From Thiomicrorhabdus sediminis (GTDB taxonomy: Bacteria > Pseudomonadota > Gammaproteobacteria > Thiomicrospirales > Thiomicrospiraceae), in contig NZ_CP040602.1 of the NCBI RefSeq assembly GCF_005885815.1, forward strand, positions 635,630 through 699,629: 64,000 nucleotides of DNA. The letters are read 5' to 3'. This document shows positions 52,424 to 62,195 of the stretch, piece by piece. The notes under the pieces were generated by a model. That model ran no database searches and was not told where the DNA came from. It worked only from the letters and a program-made list of their open reading frames with translations. The position numbers were made by a program, and so were the translations under genes. Position 1 is the first letter of the stretch. Every line of letters starts with the position of its first letter.

Positions 52424-54556
52424 TTAAAACTTATGATTAAGCCCGACCGTTAAGGTCAGCGGTTTGTTTGGACGTGCCCCGTCTGGAGTGCGCGCAACAA
52501 TTCGCTGCTCGTTAAAAATATTCTCAGCCTTGGCAAAAATCTCTGTTGATCTGGCAACAGGGTAGTGAGAAATCCAGTCAACTGTCAAGAGTGCATCGGT
52601 TTCATCAAATGCATTGCTGTTGCTGTTACAGCCCGTAACCGAACACATCTTATCGGTGTATTTGACCACCGCGTAGTTATCCCAGCCACTATTATGCTCG
52701 ATACCTGCGCGTAAGCTAAGCGTATTTGCCGGAATGCTTTTCAGTTTGTCGCCGGCGTTCAAACCGCTGACCGCATTATTATCTTTAATGGTCGCTTCAG
52801 TAAAGGTGTAAGCCAGTTGCACAGGAACCTGATAGTTTTCTTGGTTATAGGTTTTGCCAGCTTGTACTTCCAGTCCGGCTACTTCGGCGTTGCCAGTAAC
52901 AAAAGTGCCTGAAGTTGCTCCGTTGCTGCATGGAGAAGCGAGCGAACAGTTCTCTGTTTTATTAGAGAAATCACTGTAGAAGGCGATGGCCTCAACAAAT
53001 AAATCATCACCTTTATAGCGAATTCCGGCTTCCCAGTTATGGCTGGTTTCTGGTTTTTCATTGGCTGATGCGCCACCGCCTAGTGGTGAAAAGCCATGGT
53101 GATAGCCAGCCAGAACCTGTAGGCTCTGTGTCATCTCATAGGTTAGGGATGCGCCCGGTAAAAAGATGCTGGTGTTATTGCTTTTGCGGGAGTCTACCGT
53201 GGTGCGGTTGGCATCGGCATATTGCACGCGTTGACTGTTAATGTCTTCGTAACGTAATGCCAAGTTCAGGTTCAATCGGTCATTCATTTGCCAATCATCG
53301 GCAATCCATAGGCTGGCCGCTTTTGCGGTTTCGATTCTGTTATTGCTACCTGTTGGCTGAGTGGTCGATTGATAGACTAGAGAGCCGTTTACCTGGTTAT
53401 AGATGTCCGTGGGTTGGAATCGATCCATTTCATCTTCATGCAGTCTCGCGCCGATATTTAACAGATGGTCTTCAGCGATGATGTCCAGCGCTACTTGCAT
53501 ACCTTGGGACAGGTATGAGCGATTGTTGTGTTTGTAGTTCAAGTTGGTGGTATCGATGCTGCCGTCTAGAATTCCTTGGGCATTGGCATCGCCGCCATTG
53601 GCTGAGTCTATCAAGCTTGCTCCACCGCTGAGCTTGAACCAGTCGCGGTTGAAGGTGTTTTTGTAGATTGTGGCTGTAGAAAAAACATTAGGGCTCCAGG
53701 TCTTGCTATGTGTCAGCGATAAGCCCTGATGATCATTTTTCATTTGATCAATGCTGGAAAGTCCATAACGGCGATTGGCATCTTTGGCAAAATCCGCATC
53801 GGTTAAGCCCAGATAAGTTTCATTGGATGTTTCTGTCGAAGCTTGTGCTTTGAATAGCAGCTTTTGATTGTCGTCCTGCCAGCCAAGTTTGGCAACATAA
53901 TCCGAGATGCTGAAGCCCGTATCATTATTGCTTCGGTCGATATCCTTAAAGCCGTTGTTGTTTCTTTGTACAGTTTCTAATTGCCATAACCAAGATTGAT
54001 TGGTGCCACCATAATGGATATGAGTGTCGGTCGAGCCGTTCTGGTCAACGGTGGTGGTTAGCTCCCCACTTGTCTTTTCCGGAATGGGAGTGGAGATCAA
54101 GTTTACGATGCCTCCTGTTGTTTGCGGCCCATAGCGAAGCAGTGGGGCGCCCTTTAAAACTTCGATGGCAGACATTCTCATAGCGGTAGGAAAATAATAA
54201 GCAGCCGGGTTTGAGTATGGTGCTGGCGCGATAAGAATGCCATCTTCCATTAGGGTGATTTTTTCGCTGCGCTCGGAGCTAGCGCTGCGAATACCGATAT
54301 TAGGTCTTAAGCCGGAACCGTCTTCTTCTTGAATATATACCCCCGGTACCGTTTTTAATGCTTGGTTAATATCTGTGACCACTTCTTCTTCAAGCTGATG
54401 TTGACTTACCACCGAGCCGGATCCCGGTAGCTGTTGTGCTTTTTCCTGGTCACCGATAATTTCGATAGCGCCGATGGTTTGTTTTTCCTCGCTTGAGGCA
54501 TAGCAGGGGAGTGCCGCACTCAAGATTGCACTAGCAATTAATGAACGTCTGAACAT
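52424..54556 (-). CDS. TonB-dependent outer-membrane receptor, FecA-like
   Basis: A 710-aa ligand-gated porin for iron chelates or similar ligands. It has a signal peptide (about residues 1-20), a short TonB-box region, a plug domain (about 35-160, with ALKTVPGVYIQEEDG and VLKGAPLLRYGPQTTGG) and a 22-strand barrel ending in the aromatic C-terminus GLNHKF. The plug resembles the FecA group. Two cysteine-containing extracellular-type loops (CSLASPCSNG, CSVTGCNSNS) are present. A Fur-type box precedes it and the TonB motor genes lie just downstream. The substrate is unknown. Confidence 0.88.
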   Translation of the reverse strand: MFRRSLIASAILSAALPCYASSEEKQTIGAIEIIGDQEKAQQLPGSGSVVSQHQLEEEVVTDINQALKTVPGVYIQEEDGSGLRPNIGIRSASSERSEKITLMEDGILIAPAPYSNPAAYYFPTAMRMSAIEVLKGAPLLRYGPQTTGGIVNLISTPIPEKTSGELTTTVDQNGSTDTHIHYGGTNQSWLWQLETVQRNNNGFKDIDRSNNDTGFSISDYVAKLGWQDDNQKLLFKAQASTETSNETYLGLTDADFAKDANRRYGLSSIDQMKNDHQGLSLTHSKTWSPNVFSTATIYKNTFNRDWFKLSGGASLIDSANGGDANAQGILDGSIDTTNLNYKHNNRSYLSQGMQVALDIIAEDHLLNIGARLHEDEMDRFQPTDIYNQVNGSLVYQSTTQPTGSNNRIETAKAASLWIADDWQMNDRLNLNLALRYEDINSQRVQYADANRTTVDSRKSNNTSIFLPGASLTYEMTQSLQVLAGYHHGFSPLGGGASANEKPETSHNWEAGIRYKGDDLFVEAIAFYSDFSNKTENCSLASPCSNGATSGTFVTGNAEVAGLEVQAGKTYNQENYQVPVQLAYTFTEATIKDNNAVSGLNAGDKLKSIPANTLSLRAGIEHNSGWDNYAVVKYTDKMCSVTGCNSNSNAFDETDALLTVDWISHYPVARSTEIFAKAENIFNEQRIVARTPDGARPNKPLTLTVGLNHKF

Positions 54557-54614
54557 GTTGATTCCTTATTTTCTGGGTTGCTAATAGTAATGAGGTTGCA
54601 AATGTTAATAGTAA

Positions 54615-54629
54615 TGATAATGATTGTCA
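54615..54629 (-). promoter_or_regulatory. Fur box upstream of the TonB-dependent receptor
   Basis: TGATAAT, a central G and ATTGTCA form the 7-1-7 inverted repeat of Fur operators with one mismatch. It lies 59 bp upstream of the receptor ATG, within an AT-rich run of AATGATAATGATT-type repeats. It implies repression of the receptor under iron sufficiency. Confidence 0.75.
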
Positions 54630-54796
54630 ATAAGATTAAAAGCGAGAATGTGGGGAGGGTAGGGTCGGAGTTCAGTTTATGGAATCTGATAAATTAGTTT
54701 TGTGGATAACTCTGGTTTATCAAGGTGATTTGATGCTAGAATTGTCGCCCTAAATATTTAAAGCACATACGATATTAACAGCAATGAGGTATTAAT

Positions 54797-55792
54797 ATGA
54801 ATCGTCGTGATCTTTTGAAATCTGCATTTGGTTTATCTGCAGGTTTGGTAGGAATGTCTGCATTAAAGCCTTTGTATGCATCAGACGGTCTAGCGTTTAA
54901 AGCGGACCCAATGTATGACGTGCCGGCGACAAAGGTCACAGACCGTTGTTATTACATTTTGGCTCAGGACCCTGAACCAAGCCCGGAAAATCATGCGTTC
55001 TTCAATAACCCAGGTTTTATCGTGACTAGCGAAGGTGTCGTGGTTGTCGATACCGGTAGCTCGGTACAAATCGGTGAAATGGTTCTGCGTCAGATCAAGA
55101 AAGTGACTGACAAGCCTGTTGTTGCTGTTATCAATACTCACTACCACGGTGACCATTTCTTGGGTAACCATGCGTTCATCGAAGCCAACCCGAAAGTTGA
55201 GATTCTTTCTCACCAGGCGACAATCGATAATATCAAAAACGGTGGCGGTGAATTCTGGCACGGTTTTATGCAGCGTAATTCAAACAACGGTATTTCCGGT
55301 ACGGTTGTAACGCTACCTAATAAAGTCCTAAATGGCGGCGAAACACTGAAGTTCGGTGATACTACCGTGAAGATTCACCAGTTTGGCAAAGCGCATACAG
55401 AGTGTGACTTGATTGTAGAAGTGGTTGAGGACAAAACGATTTTCTTGGGAGATACAGCGATGCGTCGTGTTGCCAATATGGCAGACGGGTCTTTTGTCGG
55501 TACCATCGATACGATGAAAAAAGCGCGTGATCTTGGTGGTAAGAACTATATCCTTGGTCATGGTCCGCATGACGGCGTCTCGATTTGTGATGATATGCAG
55601 GCTTTCTGTGAAAATATCTATAACAGTGCAGCTAAGTACTATGATGAAGGGCTTTCTGATTTTGAAATGAAGCCTAAAATTATGGCGCAGCCATTTATGA
55701 AAGATGTGGCAAGCAGCTGGCCTGGTTATGAATCTACAGTCGGTAAGTTTATCGCGGTTGCGGTTCAGGAAGTAGAGCAGAACATGTTCTAA
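54797..55792 (+). CDS. Exported metallo-beta-lactamase-fold hydrolase
   Basis: A 331-aa metallohydrolase. The N-terminus reads NRRDLLKSAFGLSAG, a twin-arginine-like signal, ending near LYASD (about residue 29), so export in a folded, metal-loaded state is likely. Zinc ligands are HYHGDH (115-120), His in GKAHTECDL, Asp in FLGDTAM and His in LGHGPHDG. The overall look resembles SoxH-like or quinoprotein-associated periplasmic hydrolases rather than true beta-lactamases. GAGG precedes the ATG. It is divergent from the Fur-type receptor, with 240 bp between. The substrate is unknown. Confidence 0.82.
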   Translation: MNRRDLLKSAFGLSAGLVGMSALKPLYASDGLAFKADPMYDVPATKVTDRCYYILAQDPEPSPENHAFFNNPGFIVTSEGVVVVDTGSSVQIGEMVLRQIKKVTDKPVVAVINTHYHGDHFLGNHAFIEANPKVEILSHQATIDNIKNGGGEFWHGFMQRNSNNGISGTVVTLPNKVLNGGETLKFGDTTVKIHQFGKAHTECDLIVEVVEDKTIFLGDTAMRRVANMADGSFVGTIDTMKKARDLGGKNYILGHGPHDGVSICDDMQAFCENIYNSAAKYYDEGLSDFEMKPKIMAQPFMKDVASSWPGYESTVGKFIAVAVQEVEQNMF

Positions 55793-55811
55793 TCAGATTT
55801 GTTCTGGACAT

Positions 55812-55851
55812 AAAAAAGCCGAACTCAGAAATTTCTGGTTCGGCTTTTTTT
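55812..55851. terminator. Bidirectional terminator between the metallo-hydrolase and serB
   Basis: AAAAAAGCCGAAC and GTTCGGCTTTTTT pair, with an inner CAGAAATTTCTG palindrome. T runs occur on both strands, so it can end both convergent genes. Confidence 0.9.
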
Positions 55852-55892
55852 ATGGCTGCGATTTTTTAGCTAAGCAATCATCGCCAATGGCA

Positions 55893-56732
55893 TTAAACGA
55901 TAAAGTCCAGAATCGCATCCAGACCGCTAAAGTTAAGTGCTGTGGCAGCTTTTTCCTGTACCGCAGGCTTGGCTTTATAGGCAATCGATAGACCGGCTTC
56001 ATTCATCATCAATAAATCGTTGGCGCCGTCTCCCACCGCAATGACTTGGTTGGGCTGGATATTCAATTGCTGACAAAGTTCGTTTAAGAAATCCGCTTTG
56101 GCTTGAGCGCCGACAATATCGCCAACCACGCTGCCGCTTAGTTGATGATTTTCTTTGGCCAATACATTGGCACGGGTAAAATCGATACCAAGTTGTTCTT
56201 TCAAACGGTCGGTAAAGAATGTAAAGCCACCGGAAACCAAGGCGAATTTAATTGATTGCTCTTTGAGTCCGCTAATCCAGGTTTCCGCACCAGGGTTTAA
56301 AAACAGGCGGTCATCAAATACTTTTTGTAAAGCGCTGGTATCCAGGCCTTTCAATAAAGCGACGCGCTGGGTTAGGGATTCTTCAAAATTCAGTTCGCCG
56401 CGCATGGCCGCTTCGGTAATGGCCGCTACTTGCGGTTTGACATTGATATAGTCAGCGATTTCATCAATACACTCAATGCCGATCAGGGTCGAGTCCATGT
56501 CACTAATCACCAACTTAACGTTACTTGTATCAAAGCCGTCAGGCAGTAAATTGATGTCTACCTTTATCTCGTTAGCCAGTTGGTTAAGCTCTTCACGCGT
56601 TGGCGCTTCATTGAGTTGAATGCGAAAGTGATTATTCACTTTGACAGGCTTGCCGGCATAGCCGTATACACGTTCAATGATTTTGGCCTGTTCAAAATTT
56701 AAGGTATTGCTATGAATAATGATTGTCGCCAT
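55893..56732 (-). CDS. serB: Phosphoserine phosphatase SerB
   Basis: HAD-family phosphatase, final step of serine synthesis. An N-terminal ACT-like regulatory segment (about residues 1-65) precedes the catalytic domain with motif I DMDSTLIGIECIDE (about 78-91), motif II in LVSGGFTFFT and motif IV GDGANDLLMM. The length of 279 aa is typical. It shares direction with the RDD protein gene 30 bp upstream. Confidence 0.95.
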   Translation of the reverse strand: MATIIIHSNTLNFEQAKIIERVYGYAGKPVKVNNHFRIQLNEAPTREELNQLANEIKVDINLLPDGFDTSNVKLVISDMDSTLIGIECIDEIADYINVKPQVAAITEAAMRGELNFEESLTQRVALLKGLDTSALQKVFDDRLFLNPGAETWISGLKEQSIKFALVSGGFTFFTDRLKEQLGIDFTRANVLAKENHQLSGSVVGDIVGAQAKADFLNELCQQLNIQPNQVIAVGDGANDLLMMNEAGLSIAYKAKPAVQEKAATALNFSGLDAILDFIV

Positions 56733-56762
56733 GTCGGCTCCTATTAACTGTTTCGCCCGATG

Positions 56763-57167
56763 TTATTCGGCAGATTTTTTTAAATCGATAATTTGGGTTT
56801 TGGCCAAACGATCCTGCAATAGCTGTTGGCGAGGCATTAATAAGCCTATCCAGCCAATCAGACAGAACATCACCGCAAACAAAAAACGCAGGTTAGCTTG
56901 GTTGCGGCCGATAATACGGCCATCGGCACTGATTAATTGCAGTTTCCAGGTGCGCAAGCCGGGTGTTTGACCATTGTTTACCCAAAAATAGGTTAGGTAG
57001 ACATAGGTGATGGCGATCAGGTAGATTTGATAGGCCAGTACCAGAAACGGTTTGTCATTGAAGTTTCCGCCTTGCCAAAGGACAAAAGGCACGCTTGCGG
57101 CGATCCAGATCGCGACCAGTAATAAAAGATCGTAAAGATTGGCAAAAAATATTTTCAATCCACTCAT
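56763..57167 (-). CDS. RDD-family membrane protein
   Basis: A 134-aa membrane protein with about three helices. The conserved GQTPGLRTWKLQLIS segment (about residues 66-80) is the second RDD signature, while the first keeps only the Asp (NLYDLLLL). RDD proteins are of largely unknown function, some linked to ion or sodium tolerance. It is probably cotranscribed with serB, an association also seen elsewhere. No clear terminator separates them. Confidence 0.85.
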   Translation of the reverse strand: MSGLKIFFANLYDLLLLVAIWIAASVPFVLWQGGNFNDKPFLVLAYQIYLIAITYVYLTYFWVNNGQTPGLRTWKLQLISADGRIIGRNQANLRFLFAVMFCLIGWIGLLMPRQQLLQDRLAKTQIIDLKKSAE

Positions 57168-57300
57168 AAAGATTAACTTTTATAATTGAAACTGCTAAAA
57201 GCGCATATTGTACACGTTAAGTGTTTGATTGGGTTAGGCGCTTTTAAAAAATCCTAATTTCCGCAAACTTCCGAATTAAGGCCTTAGCAAGGAGACTGTT

Positions 57301-57969
57301 TTGAATTTAATGGCACAAACTTTAGGTTTGCCGACACTGATTGCCGGTTGGATCGGCCTGGCTTTTATGCTCGCCTGGTCGATTAAAACGGCACCTTGGT
57401 ATAAGTTGCAGAATAAAACGGCTCAGCATGTATGGCTGGCGATGAGTGTAGTGATTTTCTCTTTGTGGCAACTCGAAGCCAGTATTCACCAAGGCGTTTC
57501 CCTGCATTTATTGTTAGTGACCTTGCTGACTATGATGTTTGGTGTTCAGTTTGCGTTTTTTGCCGTGTTGTTGGCGTTGCTTGGTGTGGTTTGGCAACAG
57601 CAGTTAGGTTGGCAGGCTTATGCGATCAATGCGCTATTGATGGGGATTATACCGATACTGGTTAGCTGGGGGTTGTATCGGTTGGGGGCGAAATTCTTGG
57701 CGGCGAACTTTTTTGTTTATTTACTCTATAACGGCTTTTTTACCGCGACTCTGTCGATGGTGGCGGTGATGGCGTTATCGGCACTGGTGTTATCGGTCAA
57801 TGATATATTGAACGGAGCGCAATTGATCAAGGATTTCGTCATTTATATTCCGCTAATGGCGACACCGGAAGGAGTGTTGAGCACCTTTTTATTAATGATG
57901 TTGATATTTTTGAAGCCGGAATGGGTGATGACGTTTTATGAAGATAAGTATTTCAACAATAAGTCTTAG
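57301..57969 (+). CDS. CbiM-like membrane protein (ECF transporter permease-like)
   Basis: A 222-aa polytopic membrane protein with about six to seven helices. Segments such as MALSALVLS and IPLMATPEGVLSTFLLMM resemble the CbiM/NikM-type substrate-binding permeases of energy-coupling-factor transporters, where a closing EG motif is typical. The CbiM fingerprint at the N-terminus is not evident, so this is a divergent relative. It begins with TTG at 57301, where AAGGAG lies exactly six bases upstream; an ATG at 57310 is less well placed. No cognate ATPase or CbiN-like gene is nearby. Substrate is unknown. Confidence 0.68.
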   Translation: MNLMAQTLGLPTLIAGWIGLAFMLAWSIKTAPWYKLQNKTAQHVWLAMSVVIFSLWQLEASIHQGVSLHLLLVTLLTMMFGVQFAFFAVLLALLGVVWQQQLGWQAYAINALLMGIIPILVSWGLYRLGAKFLAANFFVYLLYNGFFTATLSMVAVMALSALVLSVNDILNGAQLIKDFVIYIPLMATPEGVLSTFLLMMLIFLKPEWVMTFYEDKYFNNKS

Positions 57970-58030
57970 CAGGCTGTTTGAACCCTTGACTGGGATTGTT
58001 GAGAGTGAAATGAGTAAATGGTGGATATAA

Positions 58031-58064
58031 AAAACCGGCGCAGTCGAAACTGAACCGGTTTTTA
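58031..58064. terminator. Bidirectional terminator between CbiM-like and lipoprotein genes
   Basis: AAAACCGG and CCGGTTTT with an inner AGT/ACT pairing. T runs are present on both strands. Confidence 0.85.
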
Positions 58065-58081
58065 TTTAAAGCGTTATGAGA

Positions 58082-58405
58082 TTATTTTTCCCAAGCTGCT
58101 TTTTGTACTGTTTCCGCTTGAGCTACTTCAGCGTTAGCTGTTTTGTAAGCTTCTTTAGCTAGCTTAAGTGCTTTTGCATCATCACCAGCTTTTTTCGCTT
58201 TGTCAGCTTCAGCAAGGTAGTGCTCAACATAAGGAAGTTTCATTTTCTTTTGCTTCCAAACGTCACCCATTGCTTTTGCTTTAGCGTGTGTTGCTACAGC
58301 AGCTTCAACGTAGTCGTCATAAGTAGTAGGGTTAGCAGTGTTTGATGTACATGCTCCCATGCTTAGGGCGGCTACTAGTGCTGTACCGATAAATAACTTT
58401 TTCAT
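58082..58405 (-). CDS. Small lipoprotein, SoxXA-binding-protein-like
   Basis: A 107-aa protein with a lipobox-type signal (LSMGAC, modified Cys19). The rest is a helical, Lys/Ala-rich body with repeated KAKAMGDVWKQ and AKKAGDDAKALKLAKEA motifs. This pattern resembles the small SoxXA-binding proteins (SoxK) of sulfur oxidisers, but such Ala/Lys-rich helices are low in information. No sox genes are in the window. GGAGG seven bases before the ATG is a strong ribosome-binding site, suggesting abundant synthesis. Confidence 0.6.
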   Translation of the reverse strand: MKKLFIGTALVAALSMGACTSNTANPTTYDDYVEAAVATHAKAKAMGDVWKQKKMKLPYVEHYLAEADKAKKAGDDAKALKLAKEAYKTANAEVAQAETVQKAAWEK

Positions 58406-58748
58406 TCTATATCCTCCAGTTAAACGAGCTTTAGCTTTTAATAAGCTTTATTATAATTTTAGCGTCGCAAGTGATTGTATACGCTTTTAGTTCGATGTGT
58501 AAAGCCTAAACGCATCACTTTTTTTGCAGTTTTCGCATAGATGCATACGTTATTAAGTTTACCCCGCCCGTGTCAATCTTTATAATAGCGCCTAATAGAG
58601 AAAAAAATCGTTATTTCTCGACAGTTTTCGCTAGTTTGTTTTTTGTAACCTGTTGATAAGTAAGGGATTTAAATTTTTAGTGCGGTTTTAGTATTCAGTT
58701 TAGAAAAATAACTGATTAGCCTATAAGTTTTATATAAGGTAGAAATTT
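58406..58748. promoter_or_regulatory. Divergent intergenic region between the lipoprotein and guaB
   Basis: 343 bp with no gene. On the minus strand TATAAT at 58455-58450 is a candidate -10 for the lipoprotein, with no good -35. AT-rich sequence before guaB includes TTGATA near 58653 but no confident promoter. No PurR-like palindrome was recognised. Confidence 0.3.
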
Positions 58749-60209
58749 ATGAGAATTTTGCAAGATGCATTAACTTTTGACGACGTTTTATTGGTGCCTG
58801 CGCATTCGACTGTGTTGCCAAAAGATGTATCGTTACAAACTAAATTGACAAAAGATATCACCTTGAATATTCCTTTTGTTTCTGCCGCGATGGATACCGT
58901 TACTGAAGCACGTCTTGCCATTTCAATGGCGCAAGAAGGTGGTATCGGGATTATCCATAAAAACATGACAATCACTGAGCAGGCTCATACGGTAAGTAAA
59001 GTTAAAAAGTATGAACATGGTGTGATTCTTGAGCCAGTAACCGTTCAGTTAAATGATTCTGTGGCAGATGTTGTAGAAAAGACGCGTGCTAACCGTGTAT
59101 CCAGTGCTCCCGTTATGGATGGCGATGACCTGGTTGGTATTGTCACCAGTCGAGATATCCGTTTTGTTACCGATATGTCTCAGCCGATTTCTAAGATCAT
59201 GACACCAAAAGACAAGTTGGTTACGGTTAAAGAGAAAGAAGATCCTGAAGTGGTTTTGGATCTATTGCACCATAACCGTATCGAGCGTGTCTTGGTGGTT
59301 AATGATGATTTTAAACTGCGCGGTATGATTACCGTTTCTGACATGATGAAATCATCTGATCACCCGAATGCGTGTAAAGATACTGAAGGTCGTCTGCGTG
59401 TTGGTGCCGCAGTAGGTACGGGTGCGGAAACTGAAGAGCGTGTCGAAGCGCTGGTTAAAGCTGGTGTAGATGTCATTATCGTTGATACGGCGCACGGTCA
59501 TTCACAGGGTGTATTGGATCGTGTTGCTTGGGTTAAGCAGAACTATCCACAGCTTCAGGTTATCGGTGGTAATATCGCAACCGGTGAAGCGGCATTGGAT
59601 TTGGTTAAAGCTGGCGCGGATGGCGTTAAGGTCGGTATCGGTCCTGGCTCTATTTGTACAACACGTATCGTTGCCGGTGTCGGTGTACCTCAGATTACCG
59701 CAATTTCTAACGTGGCTAAGGCTCTGGAAGGTACTGGTGTACCATTGATTGCTGACGGTGGTCTGCGCTTCTCAGGTGATGTGGCTAAGGCGCTGGTTGC
59801 CGGTGCTTCTGCTTGTATGATTGGGGGAATGTTTGCCGGTACTGAAGAATCTCCAGGTGAGATCGAGTACTACCAAGGACGTGCTTATAAATCTTACCGT
59901 GGTATGGGGTCTTTGGGTGCGATGGCGCAGCCAAGTGGTTCTTCTGACCGTTATTTCCAATCTTCAAATGCTGAAGACAAGTTGGTTCCGGAAGGGATTG
60001 AAGGACGCGTTGCCTATAAAGGCCCGTTAGCTCCGATCATTCACCAGCTATGTGGTGGTATCCGTTCAAGTATGGGTTACACAGGTTGTAAAGATATTCC
60101 TACAATGAATTCTAAGCCTTCATTTGTGCGTGTAACGGCTGCCGGTATGTCAGAAAGTCATGTTCACGATGTGACCATTACTAAAGAAGCGCCTAATTAC
60201 CGCGTTTAA
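58749..60209 (+). CDS. guaB: IMP dehydrogenase GuaB
   Basis: Catalyses NAD-dependent oxidation of IMP to XMP, the committed step of GMP synthesis. The TIM barrel is interrupted by two CBS domains (about residues 90-205). The active-site loop [15 protein letters not shown] (about 295-309) contains the catalytic Cys, and the flap and EGRVAYKG region are intact. The length of 486 aa is normal. It is followed 131 bp later by guaA, with a terminator-like hairpin between. Confidence 0.97.
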   Translation: MRILQDALTFDDVLLVPAHSTVLPKDVSLQTKLTKDITLNIPFVSAAMDTVTEARLAISMAQEGGIGIIHKNMTITEQAHTVSKVKKYEHGVILEPVTVQLNDSVADVVEKTRANRVSSAPVMDGDDLVGIVTSRDIRFVTDMSQPISKIMTPKDKLVTVKEKEDPEVVLDLLHHNRIERVLVVNDDFKLRGMITVSDMMKSSDHPNACKDTEGRLRVGAAVGTGAETEERVEALVKAGVDVIIVDTAHGHSQGVLDRVAWVKQNYPQLQVIGGNIATGEAALDLVKAGADGVKVGIGPGSICTTRIVAGVGVPQITAISNVAKALEGTGVPLIADGGLRFSGDVAKALVAGASACMIGGMFAGTEESPGEIEYYQGRAYKSYRGMGSLGAMAQPSGSSDRYFQSSNAEDKLVPEGIEGRVAYKGPLAPIIHQLCGGIRSSMGYTGCKDIPTMNSKPSFVRVTAAGMSESHVHDVTITKEAPNYRV

Positions 60210-60225
60210 TCATTTTTTATGCTCT

Positions 60226-60249
60226 TGATCAAAACCCGTGTTTTGATCA
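60226..60249 (+). other. Hairpin 1 between guaB and guaA
   Basis: TGATCAAAAC and GTTTTGATCA form a perfect 10-bp stem around CCGT, 16 bp after the guaB stop. No T tract follows directly. It may stabilise the guaB transcript end or pause polymerase before the terminator that follows. Confidence 0.6.
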
Positions 60250-60254
60250 GTAAG

Positions 60255-60285
60255 GCTTTTGCGGTTCGAACCGCAAAAGCTTTTT
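60255..60285 (+). terminator. Terminator between guaB and guaA
   Basis: GCTTTTGCGG, loop TTCGAA and CCGCAAAAGC form a perfect 10-bp stem followed by TTTTT. A terminator here implies that guaA has its own promoter or is reached only by read-through. Confidence 0.82.
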
Positions 60286-60340
60286 GCATTTATAAGCACT
60301 CTTACATTTTTATATAACCGTTTTTATTTTTGGACTAGCT

Positions 60341-61921
60341 ATGACACAAGCAAATATTCATGAACACCGCATACTGATTCTCGATTTCGGTTCTCAATAC
60401 ACACAGCTAATCGCGCGTCGTATCCGTGAAATTGGCGTTTATTGTGAAGTTGAGCCTTGGGATGTTGATGAACAGTTTGTTAAAGACTTCGGCGCGCGCG
60501 GCATTATCCTTTCCGGTGGGCCGGAAACGGTAACCGGTGACGAGGCGCCGAAAGCACCTCAAGCGGTATTTGAATTAGGTGTGCCGGTATTGGGTATTTG
60601 CTACGGCATGCAGACCATGGCTCAGCAGCTGGGCGGACAGGTAATCAATGCGCTGGAACACGAATACGGCTATGCACAGGTTCGTGCTCATGGTCATACC
60701 AAGTTCCTGATCGATATCGAAGATGAAGTAACGCCTGAAGGTTACGGTATGCTTGATGTTTGGATGTCTCATGGTGACCGTGTTGATGCGATGCCGGAAG
60801 GCTTTAAGCTGATGGCCAGTACTCCGAGTTGTCCAATCGCCGGTATGGCGAATGAAGAGAAAAATTTCTACGGTATTCAGTTCCACCCTGAAGTGACACA
60901 CACTAAGCAAGGAAAGCGCATGCTTGAGCGTTTTGCCATTGATATGTGTGGTTGTGAAAAGCTGTGGACAACTGAAAATATTATCGAAGACAGCATTAAA
61001 CGCGTGCGTGAGCAGGTGGGTACCGATCAGGTCATGCTTGGTTTGTCCGGTGGTGTCGATTCATCTGTGGTGGCGGCCTTGTTGCATAAGGCGATTGGTG
61101 ATCAGCTGACTTGTGTGTTTGTTGACCATGGTCTGTTACGTTATAAGGAAGGCGATCAGGTTATGGCGATGTTTGCCGAAAACATGGGTATCCGTGTGAT
61201 TCGTGCTGATGTTGAAGATCGTTTTATGAACGCTCTAGCCGGTCAAACCGATCCTGAAGCGAAGCGTAAAATCATCGGTCGTGAGTTCATCGAGGTGTTT
61301 GATGCCGAGTCTGCCAAGCTTCAGGGTGTTAAATGGTTAGCGCAGGGAACGATTTACCCAGATGTGATCGAATCGGCCGGTTCGAAAACAGGTAAGGCTA
61401 AAGTCATCAAGTCGCACCATAATGTGGGTGGTTTGCCGGAAGATATGGAGATGTCTTTGATCGAGCCGTTACGTGAACTGTTCAAGGATGAGGTTCGTAA
61501 GCTGGGTGTCGCTTTAGGATTGCCTTATAATATGGTGTATCGTCACCCGTTCCCGGGACCTGGTCTAGGTGTGCGTATCTTGGGTGAAGTGAAAAAAGAG
61601 TACGCCGATATTCTGCGTCTGGCGGATAATATCTTCATTGAAGAGCTGCATAAGTGGGACCTGTATGACAAAACTTCTCAGGCATTTGCGGTATTCTTGC
61701 CGGTGAAATCGGTCGGTGTGGTCGGTGATGCGCGTCGTTATGATTATGTTGTGGCGCTGCGTGCCGTTGAAACTATCGACTTTATGACGGCTCGCTGGGC
61801 GCATTTGCCTTATGAGTTCCTTGAGCATGTTTCTGGACGTATTATCAATGAGATTCCGCGTATTTCTCGTGTGACATACGATATCTCCTCGAAACCACCA
61901 GCAACCATCGAGTGGGAATAA
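60341..61921 (+). CDS. guaA: GMP synthase (glutamine-hydrolysing) GuaA
   Basis: Converts XMP to GMP with ATP and glutamine. The N-terminal class I glutamine amidotransferase domain has the catalytic Cys in LGICYGMQ (about residue 87) and His-Glu in FHPEV. The ATP-pyrophosphatase domain has the PP-loop [15 protein letters not shown] (about 233-247), and the dimerisation domain ends with KPPATIEWE. The length of 526 aa is normal. Confidence 0.97.
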   Translation: MTQANIHEHRILILDFGSQYTQLIARRIREIGVYCEVEPWDVDEQFVKDFGARGIILSGGPETVTGDEAPKAPQAVFELGVPVLGICYGMQTMAQQLGGQVINALEHEYGYAQVRAHGHTKFLIDIEDEVTPEGYGMLDVWMSHGDRVDAMPEGFKLMASTPSCPIAGMANEEKNFYGIQFHPEVTHTKQGKRMLERFAIDMCGCEKLWTTENIIEDSIKRVREQVGTDQVMLGLSGGVDSSVVAALLHKAIGDQLTCVFVDHGLLRYKEGDQVMAMFAENMGIRVIRADVEDRFMNALAGQTDPEAKRKIIGREFIEVFDAESAKLQGVKWLAQGTIYPDVIESAGSKTGKAKVIKSHHNVGGLPEDMEMSLIEPLRELFKDEVRKLGVALGLPYNMVYRHPFPGPGLGVRILGEVKKEYADILRLADNIFIEELHKWDLYDKTSQAFAVFLPVKSVGVVGDARRYDYVVALRAVETIDFMTARWAHLPYEFLEHVSGRIINEIPRISRVTYDISSKPPATIEWE

Positions 61922-62170
61922 TTACTTCCTGAAATTTTCAATCTCGTTGTTGCTCTTTGCTCGTTTATTAGTCATAAACTTCACCAAGAGCGCCTAGACC
62001 TTGAAGAATTTCAGTTTGTAATTGGGATTTCGTCCTAAAATTGTTTATTTCTTTGTTGTGTACTCGTTTATAAATAAAAAATTTCGTGCACTACGCTGTG
62101 AATTAGAGCAATTTTAGTTAGAAATCACTGGTTATTTCTTGAAACCGGCATTAATGGCTTATTATTAATA

Positions 62171-62195
62171 AGGCTCTCCTTTGAGAGCCTTTTTT
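62171..62195 (+). terminator. Strong terminator upstream of tadA
   Basis: AGGCTCTC, loop CTTT and GAGAGCCT, followed by TTTTT. It lies 249 bp beyond the guaA stop and 15 bp before tadA, so either guaA has a long 3' end or an unlisted small transcript ends here. Confidence 0.85.
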
